Positions 22,801 through 34,780 of a stretch of 64,000 nt of DNA are shown in pieces. Origin of the DNA: Mercurialis annua (lineage: Eukaryota; Streptophyta; Magnoliopsida; Malpighiales; Euphorbiaceae); assembly GCF_937616625.2 (NCBI RefSeq), contig NC_065570.1, positions 22,716,046 to 22,780,045 on the forward strand. Reading direction: 5' to 3'. Numbering within the stretch: position 1 is the stretch's first letter; each line of letters starts with the position of its first letter. The position numbers and the translations under genes were made by a program. The notes under the pieces are model-generated. The model worked only from the letters and a program-made list of their open reading frames with translations. It was not told the DNA's origin and searched no databases.

Positions 22801-23519
22801 GTATCTAATTAGACGAGAAGAGTACTCTACAAAGCTAACGAGACTAATTCTACGACTTACCCGAACACTAATGATCACACAAAACAAAATCGTAAACTCG
22901 CAATAGGTAGCTCGTTCCCCCGGATCGCATACTAGTTTTGCGTAATCTTAATAATTGATAAATTATAATTATTTCGATAAAATCAAATTATTATACGTAA
23001 TTCATATAACATGCGATGCATTTATAATAGTTCTTATAATATAGAAATATAGCATTTAATAATAATGTGCAAAACTAAATTGTAAACTCCCAGTGACCTC
23101 TTTCCAAAACCATATAACATTGTACATTACACCGCTTAGTTATTCGAATGCCCCTCATCCTCGATCAATTCGCTTGTTGGATCTATAACGGAAATTTAAT
23201 GTTACAGTATATTCATCGATAATTTAATTATTATCACAACCTTACAATCTACATTCCAATATTCAAACTTGAATTCAAACTATTCCTTTTCTTTTTATAC
23301 TTTCCTTCTAACGCTATATTTAAGCATCTACTAATTCTTTATACTTTATTTAAAATTCTAACTCTAGAATAATATCCTAGATATACCATTTATGTTTTTA
23401 TTACTTGAACTAATAACAATTATCCTCTTTATATTACATTTACCCTCATTTTAAACTATTTTTAAACACATTTTCAAAACATTTTTAACATACTTTCAAT
23501 CACATTTTTTAAATTCTGA

Positions 23520-24243
23520 AAATTACGTTTTAGACTCGGACACGCACACACCGTCCTAGTGTCGGTGTGACCCTACACGGCTGCCGGAGCACCCCAACAA
23601 CATTCCTACAATATGTAGCCCTGCATATTGCAATTACTGCAACTCTATTGCAGCTTTGATGCAACAGTGTTGCAGCCTTGCTGCAGCAGTAGTGGCGGCA
23701 ACCACCTACACGTTGTCGTTCCCGCTTTACACCGATTAAAACGAGTACAAGTTTTTCCCATTCTGACACTCGGACACTCCGCAATCCGTCCTAAAAAGTT
23801 ACTCCTTAACACAATTTTAAAACTACTTAAAACTCAACAGATTATTTCTATTCACTTATCCAAATTTAAATAACCATTTAAATTAAACTTAAAACTCATT
23901 TAACTTGTGTAACTATTAAAAGTGAAATTGTGAAACTATTTTAAAACTCGATTCTTTTAGTAACCTTCCAATTCTTATATTTAAAACGTAGACTCTTCTT
24001 TAAATTTCTCAATTTCCCAATTCGAGCTCGAACACGCGCACACCGGCCTAGCGTCGGTTTGTGTATACGCACACCGGCCCAGCGTCGGTTTGCGTATACA
24101 CACTCCAAGATGTGCATAGGCACAGCTGCTGCTGTTCATTATGCACAGCAGCAGACAGTGTACAAATGCACAGTTCTGCTGTACATTCTGCATAGCAGCA
24201 GGCTGTGCACTCTATAGTTCTGCTGTGCATTTTTCACAGCTGC
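23520..24243. repeat. Short repeats in LTR2 (CACACCGGCC and CTGCTGTGCA types)
   Basis: Includes two adjacent copies of a roughly 35-bp unit with CACACCGGCCYAGCGTCGGTTTG at 24,030-24,105. Two to three copies of a CAGCAGNNTGTGCA / TTCTGCTGTGCAT unit follow at 24,120-24,243. The theme continues after the Ch1 insertion at 38,894 (AAGCTGTGTATTTTTTCACAG), confirming that the two flanks were once contiguous. The 60-84 codon frames here are repeat readthrough. Confidence 0.7.
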
Positions 24244-27021
24244 TGTAATACTCTGAAAATTGGACGTTACAAAATTAAGCGATGTGTATCATGTTGAGTC
24301 GTCAAAATGATAAGGATAAAGGATTTATCGGGAAATTTAATTAAATGATGACCAGAGAAGGTCGATATTAAAATTCTAATAAGAGAATTTCAATATTAAA
24401 AAATCCATAAAAGAAATGGAATTGGAGTAAGAATAATATATGGAAAAATGAAAAAAAAGGTACATTTAAGTCCTGAAATTGGAAAATAATACTTCAAATT
24501 CCCAAATAATATTAAATTAAATAAATTATTGACGGGAATTAATATTCAAGAAAATAATATCAATTATTTGTGTATCAATAATTATTAAAGTGAAATATGG
24601 ACGAAAAGGTAAAGAAAATAAGCGTTTTAGCTCAAATTAGAAATTTAGCGTTTTTGGCCGAAATTTATTAAAATAAATTGTCGGAAAATGAAATAATAAG
24701 ACATTGGAATAATATTATTTATTTGGATGTAAATAATATGAAATTTATAGAGACGAAGTTATTAAGCGATCAGAGGACAAAATCGCGCGAAAAAGAAGTT
24801 AGTAATCAAAGCGGATTAAGTCGGTTTCTTGAAGGACAAACCAAGACTTCAGCCAATAATATATATACCCTTTTTAATTGATTTAAACTGTGAAATCAAA
24901 CATAACTCTCAGCTGAAGCAAAAAAATCATCCTTCAGCTTCCTCCTTAGGTTCAACATGCAAAAATCTTCTAAACGCCATTTCTCATTCGTTTCTCAACT
25001 AAATCAAGCGATTCTTACAGCCGCAGAAAGAGGGGAACGACCTCAACTGATCTAGCCCATAAAATCAAGGTAAAGAGCTCAGTTTAATTTTAGCGTTTAT
25101 GAACTTATATTTGGGTTTTGATAAGAATGATGGTGATGATGATTTTAAATGATGAAATTGATGTTATTCCTATGGAATGGTTAAGTAGAACTGAGAATTG
25201 TGATGATTTGAGTGAGATGTTTGAGTTTTTTGCTATGGTTGGGTATATGTATGATTGGTTTGGGTATTGTGTGAGCATGGTTGGTTGTAGGCGAAAGGAT
25301 CACGCTTTTACCGTGGTCGGTGTAGCACGGTGGATCCGAGCTAAAACAGCCCCGGTACGACGCACCATGGCATGTCTTAGGCTGCTCCTCCCCTTGGCCG
25401 AACAGGGGCGGGCAGTAGATAATGGATCTGAAATAGGTTGTATGTTAAGGAAATGATTGAATGAAATTGATGGAATGGGAAGTGTGTATGGACTGTTTTG
25501 AACATTAAAATGCTAAGGAATATAAGTTACGGGTTATATGATTTGTGTTTAAAACATAAAGCATGATATCGACTTCAAAATGTATAATTGTTGAATTTGG
25601 AAGTTTAGGTCGATATTTGTAAGTGATCAAGTAAAAGGGATATGTCGGGATTGAAATAAGTCAACCTAACTTAGTAACTTAGGATTATAATATTGGTTTT
25701 ACATTTATGAATTAAACATATTTGAATTGTGTTTTGTGACAGAGGTATTGACAAACTTCAAGATTGACGCTATCGACTTAGCGGAATTCGGCCGACGTAA
25801 AATTGTCGAGAATATTGGATAGCAAGTTGTGAGCTATATTTTACTTATGCATATAATCATATTAAAATTATTTGATGTACTATATGAGTAATACAAAATT
25901 CATCGCATATGTATACGCTTTGATTGTATTGCATTTGATTGAACTGTTTTGTATCATATTTTAGATTAATAGATTGGATTGTATTGGTTTTGTTTGGATT
26001 GTATTATTTTTTATATTACTTGTATTGCTTTTTATATGATCTCGATGATTATTTCAAGTGTGAATTTGTATACGATCCAAATTAGTTGTGTGACCACAGA
26101 GTTGTGTCAGTTTTAGATGGTAGAAATAGACAATAGAAATAGACTAACTTATATCGTGACAGGAACGAGGTTGAACTCAGTGGAACTATCTCGGAACCTG
26201 TGTCTAAGACACGAAGTTGAACTTGGTGGAACTATCTCGGGTCCTGTGTCTATGGAGTTTAACTTGGTTGAATTATCCCGGGACTGTATCACTTGGTATA
26301 GGTTGAACTTGGTCGAACTATCTCGAGACCTTACCAAACTGGACTTGAAAAGGAAACACCCGTGCTAAGACTAGGTAAATACCTAGATTAGGATTTGTCC
26401 AGAATTAAAGTTTGATCGAATCAAATACTTTCCTTAAATAAAATGTTTGTAATTGATGTGTTTGTATATGAATGAAACGTTTTTAAAATGCGATGCTTTT
26501 TTGATGATATGTTAAGTAACATATATCTCACTCAGCTTAAGCTGACTCTGTTTTTTAAAAATGGTTTTCAGGAAGTCAATTTGGGTAGAAGTCCATCCTT
26601 TGACCGGAAGTCAATTTTGCCATGTACAGTCCTGACTTTCATGTTTGCTGCAGTCGTATAATGTTTTGACCAAAGTCATGGCCTAGTACAGTAACACAAT
26701 TTTATGTTGATGTCATTTATATATGCTTTGTTGGCTACCATAAACATAATTTGTACCACAGAGGTAGATATCCATGATGTGACCTTAACACTAGTATGTG
26801 TCGGGCTAATATGTATTAGATACAGAAATTATAAGCCCATGTATTTTGTATCGGTTTACTAGTGTTTGTATAAATGTTTATATTATGCTTCTGTTTGTAC
26901 GGTCAATGTGTATATGATATTTGCGAAAAGGTTTTTGTGAGTTTGAGGCATGCTACGGGTTTTGGAACTACTATTCACATTCCCTAGCGCCGTTTTCGGT
27001 TCAATAATTTGGGTCGTGACA
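24244..27021 (+). mobile_element. Ch1 5' LTR
   Basis: 2,778 bp, TGTAATACTC to GGGTCGTGACA. It is non-coding apart from chance frames. The 112-codon frame at 25,118-25,456 has no family resemblance I recognise and its counterpart is not conserved in LTR2. Purine/AT-rich U3 is followed by the repeat block at 26,155 and the conserved end CCCTAGCGCCG..TTCAATAATTTGGGTCGTGACA. Confidence 0.82.
26155..26335. repeat. Tandem repeat in Ch1 5' LTR
   Basis: Three to four copies of about 43-49 bp, each with GAACTNGGTGGAACTATCTCGG and CCTGTGTCTA or a variant. It is the counterpart of the inverted array at 22,620-22,800. Confidence 0.78.
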
Positions 27022-27025
27022 AAGT

Positions 27026-27038
27026 TGGTATCAGAGTA
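27026..27038 (+). other. Ch1 primer-binding site (initiator tRNA-Met)
   Basis: TGGTATCAGAGTA starts a few bases after the LTR end at 27,021. TGGTATCAGAGC, complementary to the 3' end of initiator tRNA-Met, is the classical site in plant chromoviruses and copia elements; the last position has changed. Confidence 0.85.
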
Positions 27039-27369
27039 GTAGGTCTAGTTACTTCTGCTAGGATATGATTTGAGTGTAGTTTGTTTGGGATACCACTGCC
27101 AGTTTCTGATTAATGTATGTTTGGTCCTAGGTTACCTAGCAACTACTACAGCTATAGAATATGAGTCTTACCTAAACTTAAATGATTGATGACTAATTGT
27201 ATTGTTGTAAGATTTATCGATCGATTTGTGATGTGTTGTTTGCTCTTTGTGAAGTACATGGTTGAGGAGAGGATGCATGTTATGTTTTGATAGAATATGC
27301 GTGTGCCAAACGCATATAAAAATTGGATTTTGTGAGAATGAAATCTCACAATTAGTTATTTCTATTACA

Positions 27370-27865
27370 GCATATAAGGGGAAAATGGAGCTCAACTGCA
27401 TGCTGAAATAGGAAAGGAGGAAGCGCCTCCTATATATCAAAACGGTTTCCACGCACATCATGTACTAAGAGAAGAAAGAGCAACTCATGTGTATCAGAAT
27501 GGTTTTCCTGTAGAGAATGGCAGATTACTAGAGATTCATCAAAATGGATATTTGTTTGATGCTAGTACAGGATATTTTGTAGCTCAAGGTAAATCTCCGT
27601 CACCCGAGATGGTACACAGTGCGGACAGTAACAGTGAATCATCAAAGGAGGACCTAGAGGAGGATCCCGTCAGAGGATTTTTACATAGAACAATTCAGAA
27701 GTGAGCAGTTTCGGGCCGAGCTACAAATGTATTAGGACATGAGAGAGGATGGGCGCGTAAGAGAGGTTCAGGCAGAAATGAGTCTGAACATTATCAGGAT
27801 GCATCTAGAGTCATACTCGAGGGTTATGCTATCTATTGAAACATACACTGATAAGTTAATACCCA
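27370..27865 (+). pseudogene. Ch1 gag N-terminal fragment
   Basis: From about 27,376 a frame reads with repeated YQNGF motifs (EEAPPIYQNGFHAHHVLREE, then HVYQNGFPVENGRL). It includes the acidic segment SADSNSESSKEDLEEDPVRG and stops at 27,702. A related frame (27,739-27,850, REVQAEMSLNIIRMHL) may continue it. The assignment to Gag rests on position after the primer-binding site; no capsid or zinc-knuckle motif is left. At about 27,865 it runs into O2 repeat sequence. Confidence 0.5.
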
Positions 27866-27869
27866 AAAT

Positions 27870-28650
27870 AGGCACCACGCCTACTACACCCAAAGACGAA
27901 GCCCGACCAACATGGGCCATCACAACCCTCAGAAATAGGGGACAAGCCTCGATCTCCAAAAGAATTATAAAATAGGCGACATGCCTCCACTACCCAAAGA
28001 TGGAAATTTGATTGCAAAGGGCATTAAAGTCCTCAAACAGAGAAGCAGACGAATTCTCCAACCAAACAATAGAAGCAGAAGAGTCCATCACCTAGATATT
28101 TGGGGGATGTAAAGTCCCATCCATCTAGAAGACAGAAGGATTTAAGCTCCACACAGCAAGAAACCACATGCGCCACCCTTGCATCAGCCAGAAACCACAT
28201 GCGTCAGCCTTACATCGCCAAGAAACCACGGGCACTAACCACACAAATAGCAGAGGCACCAGGAACATCAGGTCTCCTACAGCAAAAGAACCGGGGGCAT
28301 CAGGTCTTTGCCAGCAGAAGAACCGGAGACATCAGGTCTCCACCAGCCAGAAAACCCGGGGCATCAGGTCTCCAACAGTTAGAGAATAGGGTGCATCAGG
28401 TCTCTACCAGCAGTAAAACTTGGGGCATCAGGTCTCCACCAATATAAGGACAGAGGGAGTTAGGCCCCCAACAGCCAAAGAACCGGGGGCATTAGGTCTC
28501 CACTAGTAGACGAACTGGGAGCATCACGTCCCCAACAGCCAATGAACCGAGGACATCAGGTCTCCACCAGCGGAAGAACCGGAGGCATCAGGTCTCCACT
28601 AGTCAAAGAACCGGGGGAACTAAGTTTCCACCAGTCAGAAACTAGAAGCA
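27870..28650. repeat. Tandem repeat, about 38-bp unit, in O2
   Basis: More than ten clear units with GGGGCATCAGGTCTCCACCA and a GCCAGAAGAACC-type spacer. Earlier, more degenerate units lie at 27,870-28,240 (CAAGCCTCG.CTCC, CATGCCTCCACT). It is the same family as 19,020-19,545. The 115- and 73-codon frames here are repeat readthrough. Confidence 0.85.
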
Positions 28651-30169
28651 GAAAGGACAAAAGAGGTAAGAAGAGCTAAAATAAATATAGCAAATGAAAT
28701 AAAGATGTAAAAATAAGACGTCCAGAACGCCAAATGTACAAAATATCGTTACAACCTACAGAGTCATCAATAAAAGCAAACGTTAAAAACGTGACAACCA
28801 TACAGTAGAAGCCTAACTATCAGAGTCCAGATTCTGCTCTAAGTTCTCGGAGTCTCCGTAACGGCTCCTAGAGGGAGTGTCACCAGAATAACGCCTATTC
28901 TGAGCACCACCAGAAGACGACGCAAAGTCTCCATGACCTCCCCGAATGTCAGATCCTCGACTACCACGGGCTCTCCGACCACGATCACCAGCACGAACTC
29001 CACCTCCACCGCCAGGAAAACTAGGAGGGATGTAATTGTCAGCTGGACCCAGCCCTGTCAGACGCACCTGCTTCTAAGGATCGTCAGTGCGTAACTGCAG
29101 AAGAGACCAAAGAGTAGTCAGAGCTATAGGATTACATCCATGCATACATATAGGATAAAAATATTGCATATTGTTTTTACCTTCATTTGTGAAGAAACAG
29201 TGCACAAGCGATCACGCTAGTAGTAAGCAGCATTGGCCAACTGAACTACGTCAGACACCGGTACCTGAAAATCAGAGAAGGATGCACAGTCCAACTGGGC
29301 AAACGGGCCCTCAAAATAAAAGCACAGAAGAGAGAAGCACTCATGTGAGTACTGTCGGCAAGCGCGAAGGAATGCGTCATGTAGCACCACGGAACAGAGT
29401 CCTGCAAAGGCCCACGCACGACATCGTAACGCGCAGATCTCTTCGGCATCTGACTCAAAGAACTAGAAACCATGCCATCAGCACCAGCTCGCCTACCAAA
29501 CAGAACTCGACTAAGAGACCCATGAAGGTCTACACTTTCACGGACAGAATGAGACCCACGTCTAGCACCTCCCTGAGAAAACATCATAAAAAGAACTCAA
29601 GTAGAGAAGGAAATCCATAAAGAAAAATCCAAAAGAAGTAACACATACTTGTGGCCTGGTAGCCGCCTGCTGAACCTGAACAACTATCTCTCCGTCTAGT
29701 GGACGCCTCCCCAGAAGACGATGTTGTTAGTTATATGCACTAGGTCAATCATGTTTGACCATGTATTGACTTTATCATTTTGTTATTTATTGATTGACAG
29801 TTTTTATAATTTTATATTATGATTAAAATACTTGAATGGTTAATTCTTTCTAAGGTCATCAAGTATGTGACTTGATAGTAGAAACCTTAGGTTTAATAAA
29901 GAATTATATTTCATATATCCCTAGTCTTAAAAGAATATTGAGACTAGTATGATGTTTACTGATGATTATGTTTTATTAATCATGTATACGAGATACAAAG
30001 TCAAATCATAGGTGCTATTTGAGAAATAAGGCACTTGATGATCCACCTTGAGAATACTACATAGATAATTGTCATAAGTAATTCTCATTACAGTTCTATT
30101 AGTATAATCCTTTGAACTTGAAATCACCATGGATTTCTACATAGCAATTTCATATTTTGATACAGTCTT

Positions 30170-30310
30170 AGAAGGAATTTGTCCCTCATTGGATATGAAT
30201 GTAACTATGTGAGAAATGTGAGTGACTGAGAAGGAATTTGTCCCTCATTGGATATGAATGTAACTATGTGAGAAATGTGAGTGACTGAGAAGGAATTTGT
30301 CCCTCATTTA
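30170..30310. repeat. 59-bp perfect tandem duplication in the solo LTR
   Basis: Units start at 30,170, 30,229 and 30,288 with AGAAGGAATTTGTCCCTCAT. The first two are identical over 59 bp and the third is partial. Identity in an otherwise old region points to a recent slippage or unequal exchange. Confidence 0.85.
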
Positions 30311-30733
30311 TTTAAGTAAGATATCTATGGGCTCTTTGAATAAGATAAACTGAAGGAAATGCATGGCCATGCTAGATGAATTGATATAGAGTTATCATTT
30401 TCAGTCTACTTGGAATCAGGAAACTAATGATTGAATATTATAAGGATGACAGAACTTTCTCTTATATTCAATCAGGATATCCTGAGACAAAGGGATTAAA
30501 ATATTATTGTAAATGGTTAAATCAGATTATCGATATTCGTATAACTTGGGTAGTGATAATGTCATACTAGGATCCACTTATGACTTGTGGGGCAAAATAG
30601 GGATTTCAGGCCTACTGCCAACGTTATATGAACCTATAAGGTCGCACACTAAGAACAGGCCCAAAACAGTTATGGGTTGGACAAGTCCAGAATTAATTGA
30701 TTAATAGTTGATTATATATATAATTCGTAATTA

Positions 30734-30738
<5 letters not shown>

Positions 30739-30770
<32 letters not shown>
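30739..30770. repeat. (AT)n microsatellite
   Basis: About 32 bases of uninterrupted alternating A and T. It lies just before the target duplication of the MULE-type MITE. Confidence 0.9.
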
Positions 30771-30774
<4 letters not shown>

Positions 30775-30840
30775 TGAAATTTGAAATTTAAGGATAAGGG
30801 TTTTCTTTAACTTATTATCTTTTGAAGATAATAATTATAA

Positions 30841-32247
30841 GGCTTAATCGCCAAAAAATGCCAAACCTATATGTATTGTGTAAATTATAACCAAACCTTT
30901 AAAGATCACCAGATTTAGCCAAACATTATATATTATGTTTCTTTTTTAGCCATTTTTGAATCGAACCGGTTTTTCTGACACCGTGTCGTCCACATCACCG
31001 CCAACTAAGTAATTAGCTGGCATGTCAGCTGAAATATTTAAATAAAGTTTGGCTATAACTGACACAAAATGCATAAGTTTGATATTTTTTGGTGAATAAA
31101 ACTAATTTTAGAATTAAATAATTAAATGATTAATTATATTATAATAAAATTCATATATATATATTAAAAAAAATAGTTTTATTTAACGCTAATTAAAATT
31201 AATTTATTTTTTACTAAATTTAAATAATTCTAATAAATTTTTTTTTACATATTTGACGGATATATAATTAATTTAAATTCTATTAAAAACAAAAAAATTT
31301 CATATTCATCTTAAAATTTATTTATTTTAAATTCAAGTCGTAGGTTTTTTGACACCGCCGCCGTTTGAGACCCAATTGTTCGTCTTCCAACGAACAATCT
31401 GAGAGTAATATGCACAACAAACATACGACAGTGTTCATAATTCAACTATGCACACATAAACATAAAAATAATCACTGAATAGACTGCTTATTTAAAGGAC
31501 GAGTGTAATTATTTTCTCATTGTTTTTTCTTTAAAAAGTGAAGCTCATTGTGGTGTAATCAATATATATCATGATGTTTATAAGCATAAAATCATATGTC
31601 ATTTTACTCGGCATAGCTAAAAATTTACCTTAATTTACACATAACTATTTTATTTATTACCTAAATCCAGTCATAACAAGATCTCAACAACATTAAAAAT
31701 AATAAATCAAGTTCAAAATCATCATAAACATTAAACCCTTTTACCAAATTTAATTTAACATTAATTGCTAAGTAATACATTAATTCATTTTTTTAATTAC
31801 ATATTCATTAAAATATATTATAGTATAAATTTATTAGATTTAATTAGGTTTAATAAAAAAATAAAATTAATTTTAATTTGTATTAAATAGTAAATATTAA
31901 TTATTTTTAAATATATATAAATTTCATATATGATATAATTAATTTACTAATTATCGAATTTAAAAATTGGCTTGAATTTAAAATTAGGTTTATTCACCCA
32001 AAAAATACCAAATCTAATTTTTTGTGTCAGTTATAGCCAAACATTATTTAAATATTTCAGCTGACATGCAAACTAATTGCTTAGTTGGCGGTGACGTGGA
32101 CGACACGGTGTCAGAAAAACCGGTTCGATCGAAAATCGCTAAAAAAGAAACAGAACATATAAGGTTTGGCTAAATCTGGTGATTTTTAAAGGTTTGGCTA
32201 TAATTGACACAAAACATATAGGTTTGGAATTTTTTGGTAATTAAGCC
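30841..32247. mobile_element. MULE-type MITE with about 250-bp TIRs, TSD TAATTATAA
   Basis: Left end GGCTTAATCGCCAAAAAATG, right end GGAATTTTTTGGTAATTAAGCC (inverse), flanked by the perfect 9-bp repeat TAATTATAA (30,832-30,840 and 32,248-32,256). The arms continue for about 250 bp, including GCTAAATCTGGTGA-type words, ACACCGTGTCGTCCAC and AGCTGACATGC in inverse orientation. The interior (31,100-31,980) is AT-rich without a transposase. The long inverted repeats and 9-bp duplication are typical of Mutator-like non-autonomous elements. Confidence 0.88.
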
Positions 32248-34110
32248 TAATTATAATAATTAATATATATATATGATTATCAAAAAGGAATTTTTGATAA
32301 ACATAAACTTGTAAGAGTTATAATGAGATTGAAATACGAATTTTTCTGAAACCCTAGTGTTGTTGTATGCCTATAAATACACATTAAGAAATGCGTTTGT
32401 GAATGACGAAATTATTATCCACTAAATCACTAAATAATTCGAAATTGCATGTGAAGCAATAGTGCTAGCACAAAAGCACTAATTTTGGCTAAGGTATGTT
32501 CGTGTGGATACTCGTAGAGGACGCGTTCTTTTGGAGGCGTTTCTGATCCGAGGCCAGGTATCACCAAAGTGATCCACCTCCTTCCTTCCTACATTGCTGT
32601 TTGAATTCGACATTCAAGTAAGTATTAATTATGTTATTAATCTATTTATTCGAATTATATGGATCTTGGTTTTGGTTTATGATAAATTTTTAAAATTCTG
32701 CTGCGTTATGAATCTAGAAAACCCAACAGATGTCTCGCGAAGTCATCTAGATAGCTCAGTTGAGGGACATATACCAGATTTGTAGCAGAGTAACCCCTCA
32801 AATCAAGTCGAAGAACAGCCGATACAACGTCCCTGCCACGCAACATTGACAGAGGAGGTCCAACCGGGACCATGCTAATAGGTCGGCGACTTCACAATGG
32901 AGAACACGCTCCCCTAGAAACCAAGACCTACAACTCGGGTCATGCATCATATAAAGCATGCTCGATCTCTCTACAGCACCCTGTACCCACCGAAACCAGC
33001 GAAGTCCAGGCTGTTCCAAAAAGTATCCACCTGCAACCAGTAGAACGGGCGTCAACACTGCAAATAATACCTAGAGTAATTCAAAAATAGATTTCGATAC
33101 TCACATCTGTCCACGCGAGCTCGTTCAGCCAACCTCTGCACTCAGCTCCTTGACTCTGCGCCAGAGTACGAGAAAAGTCCCAAAACCTCAGCATGGGGTA
33201 TCCTAACCCTGGAAGCACATCGAAGCCAGTAAGAAGGCCCATATGGATAGCCCAGATATGAAACAGAAGAAAAAACTAGCTAAGATGATGAAATCAACAC
33301 GTTGCAGTTAAAAAGCAATAAAACAACTCACGTGTACTATAGGCCACGTCCTAGAAAGACGGGATCCCCAACGAACCACTCGGTCCATGCTAGTGTAAAG
33401 ATAGGCCAAAGCAGCAAATCCCCAGTCATAGGAACTGACCGAGTCCAAGTCCTCCAAGGCCGGCAGCACAAAATGTGGCAGAGTAGCACCTGAACTACAG
33501 AACAGAGTAGACCCCAACAGATAATAGATGAAAGCTCGGGCAATCAGATCAACCTCGTCGATAGTCCGGGGAAAGCTCTCCTTGTAATGCTCGTACATCT
33601 TAGGATGTTGAATACTTTGACCCTTCATCTCTGGAACAAAACCCAGCATCTGGAAGATATACGCATCCCTCTGATAATAAAATCCCATACCGCTGTCAAA
33701 AGACACAGGCAAACATCGAAAAGTTATCCCTGTGATCAGCGAGAGCTCTAATGGAGTCACTGTCAACTCCCTAACTCCGCAACCGGCAAGTTGGAAGTAT
33801 GGGTGGTATACATCCACCACTCAATGAGCGCACGCAGAGAAACGTTGTCAGAGATCCTCGTCCCAGTAAACAGACCACTAGGAAGCGGCCGAAGCCCATA
33901 GCGTCTACCCGAGAATGAACAACACGGGGCAAAGCACCGTAACAAATACGCGCACCCACAAAGTTCCCAAAAGTACGGAGCACATCTTTCTCCCCAAAGC
34001 ACAGAAAGATAAAAAAACAGGGTCAAAATCATCAGAAATCAAATCGGAACAGTCAAAATACGCATCGGAGTTTTCGTGCCACAACGACACAAACGCCACC
34101 ATCACGGTGC

Positions 34111-34780
34111 CAATGTCACTGGCATCGCCACCAACTTATTTTGGCGGCACCGCCAGAACATAGTGGCGACGTCTCCATTATGACTTCGTGCCACCTCCAC
34201 TTTTTTTCCCTCTCCGGGACATTTGCTTAGGGGACCGGGCCCATTTTGGACGAAGTTTCGACAATATTTTGAACGTATTTCAAACTTACAAACAATAAAA
34301 CGTCTTTCTACAAGCTAAAAGCGATAAAAACGCATCTCTCGATGATTCTTAGAACATAAATGCCCCTTTGAATGCAACAAAAGCGGGACCTCCTCGCCCG
34401 CCTCTAGTAAAGCAGCCTGCTGGTCAGGATCAGTGCACGACTCCCTAAAAATCCAGGATGGTGCCATAACTCAAATTTTCAGATTCAAAAAATAGAAAAG
34501 AGGAAAGTAAATGCAAATAAGAAATGAGGGGACGACTCTCTTAAAAACCACTAAAAGACGAAAAAAGTACATCCTTTAAGGATATGCCAGAAAAATACCT
34601 CTAAGGATGTGAAGCGAGAAGACGGAACACAAAATCATCAGAACGACAGAAGGTCCTAAAAATGAACGGATAAAGATACAGACGTCCAACAAGATGAACA
34701 GTCAAAAATGACAGACAATCCTGAAAACGGACAGACAAAGATATACATATCCTAGAAGATGAATAGCCAAGGAATACGGA
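34111..34780 (+). mobile_element. O2 internal region upstream (antisense view) of the PMD gene
   Basis: Non-coding as far as I can see. In antisense reading it would hold the promoter and 5' UTR of the PMD gene. The small frames on both strands have no recognisable content. Confidence 0.4.

Larger units (their letters stand above)
29725..32728 (+). mobile_element. Solo LTR, probably copia, TSD GATGT
   Basis: Begins TGTTAGTTATATGC and ends AAAACCCAACA, with GATGT on both sides (29,720-29,724 and 32,729-32,733). Removing it restores the antisense PMD frame. Without the nested MITE it is about 1.6 kb. A TATAAATA box lies near 32,370 and is followed by features common in copia leader ends. No internal region, primer-binding site or polypurine tract adjoins it, so it is a solo LTR. 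The TGTTAG..CAACA termini suggest Ty1/copia; the strand is inferred from the TATA box. Confidence 0.8.
28813..34110 (-). pseudogene. Antisense plant mobile domain (PMD) gene in O2, split by a solo LTR
   Basis: Minus strand. N-terminal PMD part (about 33,990-33,770): WRTFGNFVGARICYG-like, ISDNVSLRALIEWWMYTTHT. Core (33,820-33,308): ELTVTPLELSLITGITFRCL, YEHYKESFPRTIDEVDLIAR, LGSTLFCSSGATLPHFVLPA, SSYDWGFAALAYLYTSMDRV, RTWPIVHVSC. Further blocks to 32,798, then LSYLDDFARHRLLGRRPLDG across the inserted LTR (29,725-32,728). C-terminal exons contain VLFGRRAGADGM and a Gly/Arg-rich tail ending SENLEQNLDSDS. Introns with GT/AG ends are visible at 29,573-29,648 and 29,095-29,180; the second has the same position as in O1. 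The N-terminal part needs frame changes. The domain matches the plant aminotransferase-like mobile domain; its role in the element is unknown. Confidence 0.75.

Noticed and set aside
25118..25456. 112-codon open frame as a possible host gene
   Set aside because: It lies inside the Ch1 5' LTR, shows no family motif and is not conserved in the related LTR2. Composition follows the LTR.
27870..28650. CRISPR-like regularly spaced repeats
   Set aside because: Plant retrotransposon context, degenerate units and non-unique spacers; an ordinary minisatellite-like array.
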